A stretch of DNA of 64,000 nucleotides, taken from positions 1,616,934 through 1,680,933 of the forward strand of contig BCIA01000001.1 in NCBI GenBank assembly GCA_001599815.1, read 5' to 3'. The DNA is from Furcasterigmium furcatum. Its lineage: Eukaryota > Ascomycota > Sordariomycetes > Glomerellales > Plectosphaerellaceae. Positions 30,632 through 41,918 of the stretch are shown piece by piece (position 1 is the first letter of the stretch; the number at the start of each line of letters is the position of its first letter). A program made the position numbers and the translations under genes. The notes beneath the pieces were generated by a model. It was not told the origin of the DNA and did no database searches. It saw only the letters and a program-made list of their open reading frames with translations.

Positions 30632-32867
30632 ATGTTTGGGTCTACAACCGCACTTTTCACCGGCCTCGTGGCCCTTGCCGGCATCCACCAGTCCCTCGCT
30701 GTGCCCATCAAGGGAATTGACAGGGCCACGATACAGGAAGACTACGACTTCATCATCGCCGGAGGTGCGCTCCCCCAAGATTCGATTGCTCGTCAATAAA
30801 TCATGTGTTGACCTGATGGTGCTCCAGGTGGTACCGCTGGTCTCGTCGTAGCCAACCGCCTGACAGAGTCTGGCAAGTTCCGCGTGCTCGTCCTCGAGGC
30901 CGGCCCGGACCCCAACATCGTCGCGGCTTACAAACCGCTCGGGGGAAACCAGCTCCTCGCAAACACTGCCATTGACTGGCGGTTCGATACCACGCCTCAG
31001 GAGGGCCTCAATGACCGCATCCTCACGTACCTCCGTAAGTCCCCCCCGGACAACAATTCACAGAGCTTCCTACTGAATCCGCGATAGGTGGGAGAGGCCT
31101 CGGTGGAAGCAGCATGATCAACGGATTCTACTACGGCCGCGGCACTTCGACCGTCTACGACCATTGGGAAAACTTCGGCAACCCAGGATGGGGCTGGAAG
31201 GATGTCTGGCCTCTCTTCGTCAAGGTACTGCCATACAAGCACATCACAAGATCGCGGAAGCTAACAAGACTCAGGGCACCCATTATAACCCCCAGGACGC
31301 GTCCAAGGGCTTCGACGATACGTATAAAACCCACGACCCCAAGGCGTATGGCAAAGGTCCCCTCCAGATCGCGCATCAAGGATTCGTTCCCTCGTCGGGC
31401 ATCGGCTTCATGAACGCCTGCGCCGAAGCCCTCGGCATCCCCATCGTCAAGGACTACAACCTGGGCAACAGCACTGGCATAAAGCAGGGCACGGCCACGC
31501 TCGACGGCAACCTCCTGCGAAGCTCCAGCTTCGACAGCTACCTTAAGGAGGCCAAGCACCGAGAAAATCTTGATGTTCTCTACTACGCACCGGTCAGGAG
31601 CATCCTCTTCGACCAGACCGGCGACAAGCCCCGGGCCAAGGGGTTCGAGTTCATTGATCACCCGAGTGGTCGCGTGTATCAAGTCTATGCTGCCAAGGAG
31701 GCCATTGTTGCTCTTGGGGCTTTCAATTCGCCGCAGCTGCTGATGGTATCCGTGAGTGAACTTCTCTTTTCTGGCTTCCCTGCTCGGGTGTGGCTTGTGG
31801 CTAACAAACATCAGGGAGTTGGCCCGCAGAGTCAACTCGAGGAGTTTGGTATCGCACCGGTCCATATCAACGAGAACGTCGGTCAACAGTAAGCAATATG
31901 ATTACTTCGTTGTAAAATCAGGTTCTAACAGTCCTCAGCCTGAACGACCATAGCGTGTTCAGCATCATGGCCCGGGCTCAGGAGGAGGCCGTGACGTCCA
32001 AATACGCCCTGTTCGACAACCTGGCTGCTATCCAGGAGGTAGGCTATCATCTCGACACCAAGTGCACCTACAGACGCTAATGATCACACAGGAGTTCTAC
32101 ACGAACGGCACTGGCCCGTACACGGCCCCCTCGGGTATCACCAATGGCTTCCAGAAGCTGACCGAAGAGCGGCTCATTGAGATCGGCGCCGAAGCGGTCG
32201 TCGAGGCCAACCTGGGCGACCAGTCACACATCGAGTATCTCTTCGAGACCATCTTCTACCCCGGAGGGCCGACGCCTTACTACACCCCGTTGTCAAACGA
32301 GTCGTATCTCTCCGTGACGGCGAGCAGCATGGTGCAGATGTCTCGTGGCAACGTGACCCTCAGGGGCAACTCCATGTCGGCAGCCCCCGTCATCAATCCC
32401 AACGTAAGTCAAATTCTCCAAGTAGGGAATCGCGATCTGACCCAGATCAACAGTATTACACCCACCCGGCAGACCGCGCCGTCGCCATCGAGTCGTTCCG
32501 GTACCTGCGCAAGATCCTCGCGCACCCGGAGCTCTCGCAGTTTACCGTCGGGCCGAACCACGGCGAGATCAGCCCCGGCGAGGCCATCGCTGATGACGAC
32601 GAAGACGCAATCTTCGAGTACGTCAAGGCGAACACCATCCCGAACTGGCACGCCTCGGGCACCGTCCAGATGCGCAAGGAGGAGGATGGAGGCGTCGTCG
32701 ACCCCAGACTCAACGTCTACGGCGTCGATGGCCTCCGCGTGATCGACTGCAGTATTATCCCCGTGCTGCCGGACGTCAACATTGTCGGGCCCGTCTTCAT
32801 GATTGGCGAGAAGGGCGCTGAATTGGTCAGGGAGGACTGGGGCGACGTCAAGAAGCCCAAGGCGTAA
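30632..32867 (+). CDS. Secreted GMC oxidoreductase (AA3-type FAD enzyme)
   Basis: Eight exons give 617 residues: 30632-30764, 30828-31034, 31088-31224, 31275-31751, 31815-31888, 31939-32038, 32092-32403 and 32454-32867. Residues 1-23 are a signal peptide. The first junction rebuilds the FAD-binding motif DFIIAGGGTAGLVVANRL, the second the signature GRGLGGSSMINGF, and the fourth SPQLLMVSGVGP, so the splicing is well supported. The catalytic pair is His546 in NWHASGTVQM and Asn589 in PDVNIVGPVF. Family members oxidise alcohols, sugars or aryl alcohols and may supply hydrogen peroxide or electrons to lignocellulose enzymes. Whether this one is an aryl-alcohol oxidase, a glucose dehydrogenase-like enzyme or a biosynthetic member cannot be told. 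The AA9 LPMO 11 kb away would be a natural redox partner, but no link is shown. Confidence 0.88.
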
Positions 32868-35133
32868 TGCGCGGTGGGATTGCAGTTGATAGTTGTCTTT
32901 GATTTTCTCAACTTGATGATATTTTGGACTTGACTGGGTTTTAGTGCATTTCGAGGCCGCATATCTGCGTTTGAGGCGCGCTGCCGACAAGCCATTCCCT
33001 CCTGGTCATCAACAACATGAAGTGACTGTGAGCTGCGAATCAGAGAGCCGTTTACTATTCTACCGTACCACCGGTGCTTTTAGCCGCGGGCCGCCCAGAT
33101 CTCCAGATTACCGGCTCGCCCAGGCCATCTCGACCGAGAGAGTCCACAGACTGAACCCGGGAGCGCTGGAGGCCAGTCCATGACTTGTCTCGCGCGAGGA
33201 AGAAGACGCATCTTTGTGAAGCTACTGCGTCCAAAGACTCAAGGAGAGCAAAGACGCAAAGTTCAATGCGAAATTACTTGGAGCGCCCGTCCTTCATGTT
33301 GCGACGGGGGCGCATCCTTCCAGAGCGCCAAGCGGCGGGCGTCCATCTCGGCCAGGCCATAATCCACACCCGAGACCACCGCCGACCACGGCGGTTCGTA
33401 TCTCAAGATAAAGGTGGTAGGGAAGGTGATGTAGGATGAGAAGGACATACGATCAATAATCTGGGCGCCCATTAGAACACCACACCACAAGCTGATCAGG
33501 TGTAGTGCAGAAATGGGCTCACCCCGATGGCGATGTTGGACTCTGGCGATCGCGGAATCGATCCGTGGACTTGGCGCACCATGAACAGAGTGGCACACCA
33601 CAAACTTTCATGCCATCGGCGGCCCACAGGAGAGAATATCATCCCGACCGCTCGAAGATTTCGAGAAGCATGGGACAGACACATCACAGGCGTTTGATAT
33701 CACAGACACCACATGAACAGAGACGGCACAGCCTCGCTCAACTACCGATGGTTTCACGCATGAGCGCAGCAACGGCGGCCGTGGCCATTGGCCGGACGAA
33801 ACTCGGTCTCGCGCATGGTGGCAACAGTGACTCGATGTGCAGGGTGCATCGGCTGCACCCGCTGGGGTCCCGGGGATTACCTGGCCGGTAGCATCGAGGG
33901 GTGTTTGTTTGCTCGTAGGACGTGGGGAGGGGGTTGGGGGGTTGGATGGGAATGCAGAAAGTCATCCTGTCCTTCGGCCGTGTCTGAGCATCGCGACAGT
34001 CGACGCCGTCGCCGTCGCCGGATCGAGCTCGAGATGGTGTGAGGAAGAGCGGTGAGGGCGACGATCGTGCATCGTGGTGGGAGGGTCTTCACTTTTCAAT
34101 GTCGTGACACCAGGCCGGATGGAGCAATGGGCTTGCATCGTGAGCAAGGCACTTTGTGCGAGGGGTTGGAGGGGGGGAGGAAGAGGTCCGCTGTCGGGAA
34201 TCTCACGATGCTTCAGTTGCTCGTGGCTTGCTGGACTTACACGACAGCCACTCGCATGCAAGTCAGAGAAGAACTGGAGCAAGTCCCTGGGACTATCAAC
34301 GGGATCGCATCCTTTTAGGCAAAGGCGCGAGGATCTGTCATTTCCCATGGCGGGCTCTGCAAGTCAGTTGACGCACTCTTCAGCAGAGCACCCCATCCCG
34401 CGATGCCACACGCCTCTCCTCACCTTGGCCTAGCATCTGCTATTCTGGAGCCGCTGCCGGGGGCGCACGGGCGCTAGACGCACGCAAGCAAGGCAAGTCG
34501 AGCTCGCCAACGGGGGCCGAGGCCGACTGAGGCATAGCGCATGGCCGTCCGAGCCGGGGGGATCGATGGCTGGATGCGGGCGACCGCGAGCCTGGACCGG
34601 CGTCGACTCGAGTGGGAGGGATGCGTGTGCGTCGGCACGCAGCACGTATTGGCCCGCGCGCTGACCTCCTTGCCTCCCTCCTCCAGCAGACACAGGCAAG
34701 CCTCGACTCTTTGTGCTAACCGCCATGTCCGACCCCTCACGATGTTTTGCTCCCCGGCCGGCCGCCCATGCTGCGTCTGCCCCCGGGAGTATGTCTTTCT
34801 GGCCGGTAACGGTGGTAATACCGCTCGCAATCTCACGATGATGTGCTCACGATGGGGGTCAGACCGGGAGATACAGCACACCTACAACTAGGACTGACCG
34901 GCCTGCTCCCCCTCCCCCTGATGTCCTGCTCTTCTTTTCTTTTCTTGTCGTCGTCGTCTTCTCTCCTCCCAAGGGCATCCGGGCATCCAGAGCAGCCGTG
35001 AGCTGACTCCTTTTGACGGTCGCTGGACTCTTCTGAGTCGCCCGGGCAGAGTGAAGCAGCAACACCCCCTTACGGCCTCCCTCCCTTCCCACATCCACCA
35101 CCAGGAGGACGCTAGACGCCGCCGGACACTTCG
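32868..35133. other. Intergenic region between GMC oxidoreductase and Fmp42-like transporter
   Basis: About 2.3 kb of 3' flank and promoter. Several short frames at 33.2-34.9 kb have no recognisable protein character. The last 250 bases before 35134 are CT-rich on the plus strand, as expected for a leader. Confidence 0.5.
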
Positions 35134-37061
35134 ATGTCTCTCGCCCAGCATGTCACCCAAGCAGAAGGCTTTGACTACGAGGCTCTGTCTCCCCCCTCGA
35201 ACCCCGATGTGCTCGAGGAGGTCCTATGTCTCACTCCCGCCGACATAGCCCGTCGCACCGAGTACCGCAGGCTCAGTTTTGATGCCTTTGCCCCTCCTGA
35301 GGCTGTCCTGGCCGTCCCGGTCCAGAAGGAGCCTCGTGCGGCTGCGTACAAGGTGTCTGATGCCCTACGTATTGGTATGTCACCCCCACATCTGAACATC
35401 TCACCTTCACCGATGCAGTCATGCTGATTCCGCCTCCTCTACAGCCCAGGTTGCCACCGCCGTCGTCACCTGCTGGCTTGCATCTGGCATCGTCTTCGGC
35501 TTCGCCGCCCTGAAGCCCGTCCTCATCGCCGAGGGAGTCTACAGGGAACTCTGCCCCGTGCCCGAAGACCCCTTCGCGCAGGATGTCGGCAACGAGGTCC
35601 CCTGCGCCGAGCAGGACATCCGTCTCAACCTCTTCTTCGTCGTCGCCTCCATCACCACCAACGTCGCTTCCCTCTTCGCCGGCGCGGCCCTCGACCGGTA
35701 CGGCCGCCGCTTCTGCTGGGTTCTCGGCACCGTCTTCTTCGCCTGCGGGTGCGTCCTGATGGGCTACTCGTTCTACATCCCCGAGTTCGACGCCTACCTC
35801 CTCGGCAACTTCTTCCTCGGGCTGGGCGGCGCCTTCGTCTTCGTCCCCAGCTTCCAGCTCGCCAACGCCTTCCCGCAGCACTCCGGCATCGTCGTCGCGC
35901 TGGTAACAGGCGCCTTCGACGCTTCCGCCGCCGTCTTCCTCTTCTACCGCATGCTCTACGACGCCACTGACGGCGGCTTCTCCCTCGAGAAGTTCTTCTT
36001 CGGCTACCTCGTCGTTCCCGTCATGATCCTCGTCGCCGAGTTCACCTACATGCCCGCCCTCGCCTACCACTCCGGCCCCGAGCTCGAGGTCAAGATCGCC
36101 GTCGCAGAGGATAACACCCGCGACGTGCACCCGTCCGACGACGAGATCCCGAGCGACGGCGAGCGGTACCACGTCCGCAGCCTGCGCGCCGAGAGGCGCC
36201 GGGCGCGGCTCGACGCCATCGTCGACCTGACCGGCGACGCCGAGCAGCGCGAGGAGCGCATCAAGGTCAAGGAGGAGCGCCTCGAGGCCAGCGGCGTCTG
36301 GGGCGTGCTGCACGGCCTGCCCGCCCACCGCCAGATGATGACGCCCTGGTTCATCCTCATCCTGCTGCTCACGGTCCACCAGATGCTGAGGATGAACTAC
36401 ATCATCGCCACGATCCGGTCGCAGTACCGCTTCATGCTCGGCTCGGACGAGCTGGCCGAGGCGGTCAACCACTTCTTCGACGCCGCGCTCCCCATTGGCG
36501 GCGTGGCGACGACCCCCTTCATCGCGCTGCTGCTGAACAACGTCAGCGTGTCGACGACCTTTGCCGTCTTGACCTTCCTGATCGTCGTCGTCGGCGTCCT
36601 AATTTGCATCCCCTGCCTCTGGGCGGGCTATGCCACGGTCGTGGCCTTTGTGCTCTTCCGGCCGCTGTACTATTCTGCTATTTCGTAAGTTGGATCTCCC
36701 CGGCCTCGCTGTGTTGCATCCTTTACTGACACCTCTCCCTAGCGACTACGCGACAAAAGTCTTTGGCTTCGGGACGTTCGGCCGGATCTACGGCGCCCTC
36801 GTCTGCATCTCGGGCATCATGAGCTTCGCCCAGTCCGGCCTCGACGCCTGGACCTACGGCCCGCTCAAGGGCGACCCTCTGCCGGTCAACATCATGATGG
36901 GCTGCGTCGGCACGATCCTCGGCGGCGCCCTGACGCTGTACCTCTTCGTCCAGGTCAACGGGCATCAGGAGAAGCTTGACGCGGCAGACCTGGAGAGGAT
37001 GCCGCTCATCTGCGAGGAGGAGGAGGGATACGGGGCCATCAAGAAGACGTCCGGCCTTTGA
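35134..37061 (+). CDS. MFS transporter, Fmp42/SLC43 (LAT3-like) type
   Basis: Three exons, 35134-35374, 35445-36684 and 36743-37061, give 599 residues. A hydrophilic N-terminus of about 85 residues precedes the first membrane helix (VATAVVTCWLASGIVFGFAA). Twelve helices are visible in two blocks, with the MFS loop signature LDRYGRR between helices 2 and 3 and a long charged central loop (residues about 300-380, rich in RAERRRAR and KVKEERLE). The GIVFGFAALKPVLIAEGVY start and the AEQDIRLNLFF segment resemble yeast Fmp42 and the SLC43 amino-acid transporters. By family knowledge SLC43 members carry branched-chain amino acids; yeast Fmp42 has been found with mitochondria or vacuole but its substrate is unclear. 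The start ATG lies directly after a CT-rich leader. Confidence 0.82.
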
Positions 37062-37896
37062 GAGGCCAGGCCTTAGAGAAGACCTAGAGGGGTGGTGGTA
37101 GAGGCATTGCGGGTTCCGGCGAAGCAACAAGGGACAAAAGCGAAAAAGGCGTTTCTGGCATTGCGTTCTGTTTTGGCCTGTCTGCATTATTAGCGCTCGG
37201 CGTTGGTTTGGGATGATTCTGATGATCATATGATTCACGATCATGATAATGGATGATGTTTGACCAACTCAACCCTGCCCTCTGCCTTGCTTGTGATGTT
37301 TGATTCAGTCGCATTCGGAGTCCAGTCCAGCACCCGACCTTTGCCTCCAAACTGATTGTCCACCCACATGGACTTCGGCGGCGGCGGAACCAAGTGACCG
37401 ACGAAGAAAGGCCGACGGTGTATCTCCATCCCGAGAGATGACATCAAGGCAACATTGAGTGCATATATTGCGTCTTTCATTTCCAGACACAGAACCATGC
37501 GTGTGGGGAAATGGGACAATCCTGTCGCAGTGCGATAATTCCACCACTCAGTGAGACTCGGAAAAGCCCATTGCCAAGAGGGTATGATCCCGCCAGGCTA
37601 TGTGCTGAGTCTGCATGCAAGAGCTTCCAGAAAGCGAAGATGATCGACAACTTCGGAAACCCACGTTGCTTGCCCTGTTTCGCGACTCGGGGAAATCTTT
37701 CCATCAACAACTTTGGACTTGAACTCCTAGTACCCGAGAGTTCTGGTGCTGGGCAGCTTGGGTGTGAGAAGCATAAATAGCCTGGAGAGGACCACGATTC
37801 TCGCCGCAGATATCAAGTCAACCCTCATACAACATCTTTTACAAGACATCTCTACCAGATACACTTCCCCACAACCTTCGCCTCATCGCCATCACC
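37062..37896. other. Intergenic region with promoter of the small secreted protein
   Basis: 3' flank of the transporter, then a promoter with a CATAAATAG element at 37772-37780 and a CA/CT-rich leader. No other gene seen. Confidence 0.5.
37772..37780 (+). promoter_or_regulatory. TATA-like box of the small secreted protein
   Basis: CATAAATAG about 120 bp upstream of the ATG at 37897, with a CAACCTTCGCC-type leader after it. Confidence 0.45.
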
Positions 37897-38073
37897 ATGA
37901 AGTTCTTCGCCGTCATTGCCTTCACCCTCATCTCCCTGGCTGCTGCGGCTCCCGCGCCCCAGCTGAGCTGTGTCAGGGACGGCTATTTCTGCGAGGATGA
38001 GTGCAACAATGGAAAGAGGCAGTGTGTTGCCTGCGCCGACGGCACCGGACTCGGTGTTCTCGAGGACTGTTAA
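37897..38073 (+). CDS. Small cysteine-rich secreted protein (58 residues)
   Basis: A single short exon. Residues 1-18 form a strong signal peptide (MKFFAVIAFTLISLAAAA), followed by a PAPQ stretch and a mature chain of about 36-40 residues. The mature part has six cysteines (positions 25, 32, 36, 43, 46 and 58, the last residue), an even number that could form three disulfides. I recognise no family. The ATG sits in a good fungal context (ATCACCATGA) and the core promoter is recognisable, which together with the cysteine pattern makes a random frame unlikely. Such proteins in filamentous fungi are often effectors, antimicrobial peptides or surface proteins; which applies here is unknown. The gene has no near neighbour that suggests a partner. 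Confidence 0.75.
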   Translation: MKFFAVIAFTLISLAAAAPAPQLSCVRDGYFCEDECNNGKRQCVACADGTGLGVLEDC

Positions 38074-38946
38074 GTTGTATGTTGACACTTCTTCGATTTT
38101 ACTGCGAGTTTCCCTGAATGACGAGGGTGCTGACATGTCCCATTCAGACAGCCGCGCAGCGGGTTGAAGCTAGGGGTTTCCCGTATCACTAGCGATGAGC
38201 AGGAGAATGCCCATCAGTGTCGTGTTTATTGAATCCCTGTTTGAAAATGTTGGGAAGGGCTACCGTAGAAGGTGCTGACCCCGAGACATTTTGGTCAATC
38301 TGGTGTCAAGTTGCTCACTAGGAGTTCAATTCCTATCGCTTCAACAGCTGGCCGGAAATTTGAAGAGTTGATCATGTGTTGAATCTTTCACAATGTGTCT
38401 CATTCCCCGAGGTGTTGGGCTTCGCAAACAGAATCTAATATTTGCAGGCTGGGATGCTCACTCCGTCAAGCAGTTCTCCGGTAGACCAGGCCTTCCCCTG
38501 CAACACTTTCGCAACTCGACACTTACGGAATCATCCTATTCTCAGAGATCAACATCATTAAGCCCGGTTCCAACAACTATCGTTCAGCTCCATTTGTCGA
38601 ACTTTCACGAGTCAATTGCCACCAAACTCCACCTGCTCCAACGTTGCCCTTTTAGTTCGTTCCGGAGTTAAGGCCGCAAGGCCTCTGCCCCCTTCGTCGG
38701 GGAGATTCCCCGACCTTCATGTTTATTTGAGATGGTGAACTAGCGGCCATCAAAGAAGCTCCACTGGCCAACGTAAACCCTTTGTCGGCCGGAGATAAGG
38801 ACCTACCCCTCGTCTGGATATGGCGTCACGAGCTGAGCCAAACCACGTACTTAAAGGCTACGTCCTGATGTCCAACTACCACAGTGACAATGATTCAATC
38901 TTGAGATTCGGAACAGTTTCAATTCAATCCATTGCCTCGACTCAAA
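38074..38946. other. Intergenic region upstream of the aldo/keto reductase
   Basis: No coding or RNA signal found. A pyrimidine-rich stretch lies at 38450-38650. Confidence 0.45.
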
Positions 38947-40253
38947 ATGGTTAAGACACTTCCTTTCGCGGATATCGAGGTCCCTTCGCCTGGCTTCGGT
39001 GCCATGGGCATCAGTTTCGGCCTGGGCAGCAACCTGACCCTGGAGCAAGCCGAGCCCGTGCTTCTCAAGGCAATTGAGCTTGGTTGCACGTTCTGGGACA
39101 CCGCAGTAAGTGAACCCATGTTTCCAGTTCACTGGCAGCTGCTCATTGTTCTCGTTAGGTTGTCTACCAAGCAGGGGTGAACGAGAAGCTTCTGGGCGAC
39201 TTCATCCGGAAGCACAACGTTCGTGACAAAATCTTTCGTACGTCACTCTGGATTTCTCTACAGCCTCATCTCCGAGTCGGCGAATTAGTCTTAGCTAACG
39301 GGGATGGACCCTTTCTAGTTGCGTCCAAGTGCGGATTCGCGGTTTTTGAGGAGGGTGGCGTGACCAACTCGGCCGCGCATATCAAGAAATACATCGAGGG
39401 CACAATCGAGAGGCTGGGGTTCACTCCCGACCTGTACTACCTGCATCGTATTGATCCGAGTGAGTTCAGCATGTCATGAATGATGATGCTGTCCACAGGC
39501 TAACAGAGACACAGATACTCCTCTCGAGGAGTCAATCCCCGCGCTCGACGAGATTCGCAAGGCGGGCAAGACCAAGTACATCGGACTATCAGAATGCTCT
39601 GCCGCAACCTTGCGCAAAGCCAATTCAAGTGAGACTCTACAGGAAACCTATGAGCAGGCCAGTGTCTAACTCGCATGAAATTCACAGTCGCCAAGATTGA
39701 TGCTATCCAGGCAGAGTACTCCGCCTTCGAGACTCTGCATGAATCCGATGGCCTGATCGACACTGCTAAGGAGCTGGGGGTTGCCTACGTGGCCTACAGC
39801 CCCCTCGGCCATGGCTGGCTCGTGGACGGGTTCCCGTATAAGACCCCAGATGACTTTGCGGCGGACGATTTCCGCCGTAGCAGTAAGTCCTCCTCGAAAC
39901 CGCCTCGTTTCTAAGCATACCGGGTAGGATTCTGACATGTAATTTGCGCATTCTCAGGCCCCAAGTTCCAGGGCGACAACTTTTTCAAGAACAAGGCGAT
40001 CGTCGACAAGATCAAGGAGCTCAGCACTCGTAAGGGATGCACCATCGCCCAGATTGCACTCGCTTGGGTTGCCGCTCAGGGGATGATCGCTATCCCCGGC
40101 ACAACAAAAGCTGGGCGGCTCGAAGAGAACTGGGCGTCCAGGGACATTGAGCTCACAGAGGAAGATAAGAAGGAGTTCCGCAAGCTTCTGGAGACGGCGA
40201 AGCCCCACGGGGTCAGGTACGCAGCGAAGAATCAGGCTATGGTCGGGCATTAG
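38947..40253 (+). CDS. Aldo/keto reductase, AKR13 (YakC) type
   Basis: Six exons give 327 residues: 38947-39105, 39159-39237, 39319-39459, 39515-39628, 39688-39882 and 39958-40253. The TIM-barrel reductase is recognisable throughout: [12 protein letters not shown] at the start, the catalytic Asp in CTFWDTA just before the first junction, the Tyr in [13 protein letters not shown] just after it, the Lys in LASKCGF and the His in LYYLHRIDP. The NADPH-side motif [13 protein letters not shown] lies near the C-terminus. These enzymes reduce aldehydes and ketones with NADPH in the cytosol. The five introns are 53-81 bp. The M20 amidohydrolase gene starts 255 bp downstream in the same direction, and an esterase follows convergently, which may be a small catabolic group. 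Confidence 0.87.
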
Positions 40254-40457
40254 TTCTGCAACGAGTAGGATTATATCGCGGAGAGAGGCCGTATGGAACC
40301 GTCATTTCCGGTGTATAGACCAAGAGACCTTTATGAGATCACAGTGTAATGAATGGCCTCGATCTGGGCAACCCCCTCCTCCGTGCCTTGATTAGCGCCG
40401 TCAGTGTCGAGTTTCGATGAGGTAACGGAGTCTTTCCGACAAGCAGCAAGTGCTTGG

Positions 40458-40466
40458 ATAAAAAAG
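40458..40466 (+). promoter_or_regulatory. TATA-like element of the M20 gene
   Basis: ATAAAAAAG about 45 bp upstream of the ATG at 40509, in a short 255-bp intergenic region. Confidence 0.4.
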
Positions 40467-40508
40467 GGGCGGACTCCCCCTCACCATTTTGTCCTCGACA
40501 CAAACACC

Positions 40509-41750
40509 ATGACCACCACGCCTTACCAACGCCTCGACGCCTGGGTTGACGCCCATTTCGATGAGGAAGTGGGCTTCCTCCAGAGCCTCGTACGCGTGCC
40601 CACCGACACGCCCGGCGGGAACAATGCGCCGCACGCAGACATGACCGCGGAGCTTCTCCGAGGTTTCGGCCTGGATGCCGAGAAGCACCCAGTCCCCGAG
40701 GCCGAAGTCTGCACCTACGGCATGGAGTCCATCACCAATCTGATTGTCCGCCGCCGCTACGGCGCCGGCGGCCGCACCATCGCGCTCAACGCCCACGGCG
40801 ACGTCGTCCCCCCAGGTGAGGGCTGGACCCGCGACCCCTATGCCGCCGCCATCGAGGACGGCGTCATGTACGGGCGTGCCACGGCCGTCAGCAAAAGCGA
40901 CTTCGCCAGCTTCACCTTCGCAGTCCGCGCGCTCGAGTCCCTCGGCGCTTCGCTGCAGGGCGCGGTCGAGCTTCACTTCACCTACGACGAGGAATTCGGC
41001 GGCGAGCTCGGCCCTGGCTGGCTCCTCCGCCAGTGCCTGACCAAGCCCGATCTCCTCATCGCCGCGGGCTTCTCATACCAGGTCGTCACCGCCCACAACG
41101 GCTGTCTGCAGATGGAGGTCGCCGTGCACGGCAAGCAGGCCCACGCCGCCATCCCCGACACCGGCGTGGATGCCCTCCAGGGCGCAGTCGCCATCCTCAA
41201 TGCGCTGTATGCGCTGAACGACGGGTACCGCGGGGTGCGATCGCGGGTGGAGGGCATCACCCATCCGTATCTCAACGTGGGCCGCATCGAGGGCGGGACG
41301 AACACCAACGTCGTCCCCGGCAAGGTGGTCTTCAAGCTCGACCGGCGCATGATCCCTGAGGAAGACCCGGCAGAGGTCGAGGCTGAGATTCGGAGGACAA
41401 TCGAGGAAGCTTCCGCCGCGGTGCCTGGGATCTCGGTGGAGATGCGACGCCTGCTCCTCGCAAAGGCGATGCGGCCGTTGCCGGGGAGCAAGCCGCTTGT
41501 GGACGCGATCCAGACGCATAGCGGGCAGGTTTTCGGCGAGCCGGCGGAGGCGACGGGTACACCTCTGTACACGGACGTACGGCTGTATGCCGAAGCTGGT
41601 GTCCCGGGTGTCATTTATGGTGCTGGGCCGCGGACGGTGCTGGAGTCTCATGCCAAGCGCGCCGATGAGCGGCTGCAGCTTGACGATTTGAGGCGGGCAA
41701 CAAAGGTCATCGCGCGTAGCCTGCTGGATCTACTATCTGAGGAGAAATAA
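40509..41750 (+). CDS. M20-family metallo-amidohydrolase (ArgE/DapE/ACY1 type)
   Basis: A single exon of 413 residues. The metal-site motifs are present: NAHGDVVPPG with His96 and Asp98, KSDFASF with the bridging Asp131, YDEEFGGE with Glu161 and Glu162, and a C-terminal LESHAKRADE histidine. The lid/dimerisation domain begins with TAHNGCLQMEVAVHGKQAHAA. Family members hydrolyse N-acyl amino acids or short peptides with two zinc ions in the cytosol; the substrate here is unknown. ATG 40509 is the first in-frame ATG; upstream codons lack one. It follows the aldo/keto reductase in the same direction and converges with the esterase gene, with only 168 bp between the stop codons. Confidence 0.87.
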   Translation: MTTTPYQRLDAWVDAHFDEEVGFLQSLVRVPTDTPGGNNAPHADMTAELLRGFGLDAEKHPVPEAEVCTYGMESITNLIVRRRYGAGGRTIALNAHGDVVPPGEGWTRDPYAAAIEDGVMYGRATAVSKSDFASFTFAVRALESLGASLQGAVELHFTYDEEFGGELGPGWLLRQCLTKPDLLIAAGFSYQVVTAHNGCLQMEVAVHGKQAHAAIPDTGVDALQGAVAILNALYALNDGYRGVRSRVEGITHPYLNVGRIEGGTNTNVVPGKVVFKLDRRMIPEEDPAEVEAEIRRTIEEASAAVPGISVEMRRLLLAKAMRPLPGSKPLVDAIQTHSGQVFGEPAEATGTPLYTDVRLYAEAGVPGVIYGAGPRTVLESHAKRADERLQLDDLRRATKVIARSLLDLLSEEK

Positions 41751-41918
41751 AATGACTTGGGTGGAATCAATTCCATATTTGGCTGCATTCCATGGGCTCA
41801 GCGGTTCTAAACATGCTCACAACAACGTTCCACTCAGACTGTCAGAGAACAGCATGGCCAAGCAGGGAGATGACCGATGTGCCCTTTGCTGCACCCGAGG
41901 AGATTTTTCAACATAACC

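Noticed and set aside
35273..36472. Minus-strand frame of 399 codons
   Set aside because: Antisense of the Fmp42-like transporter.
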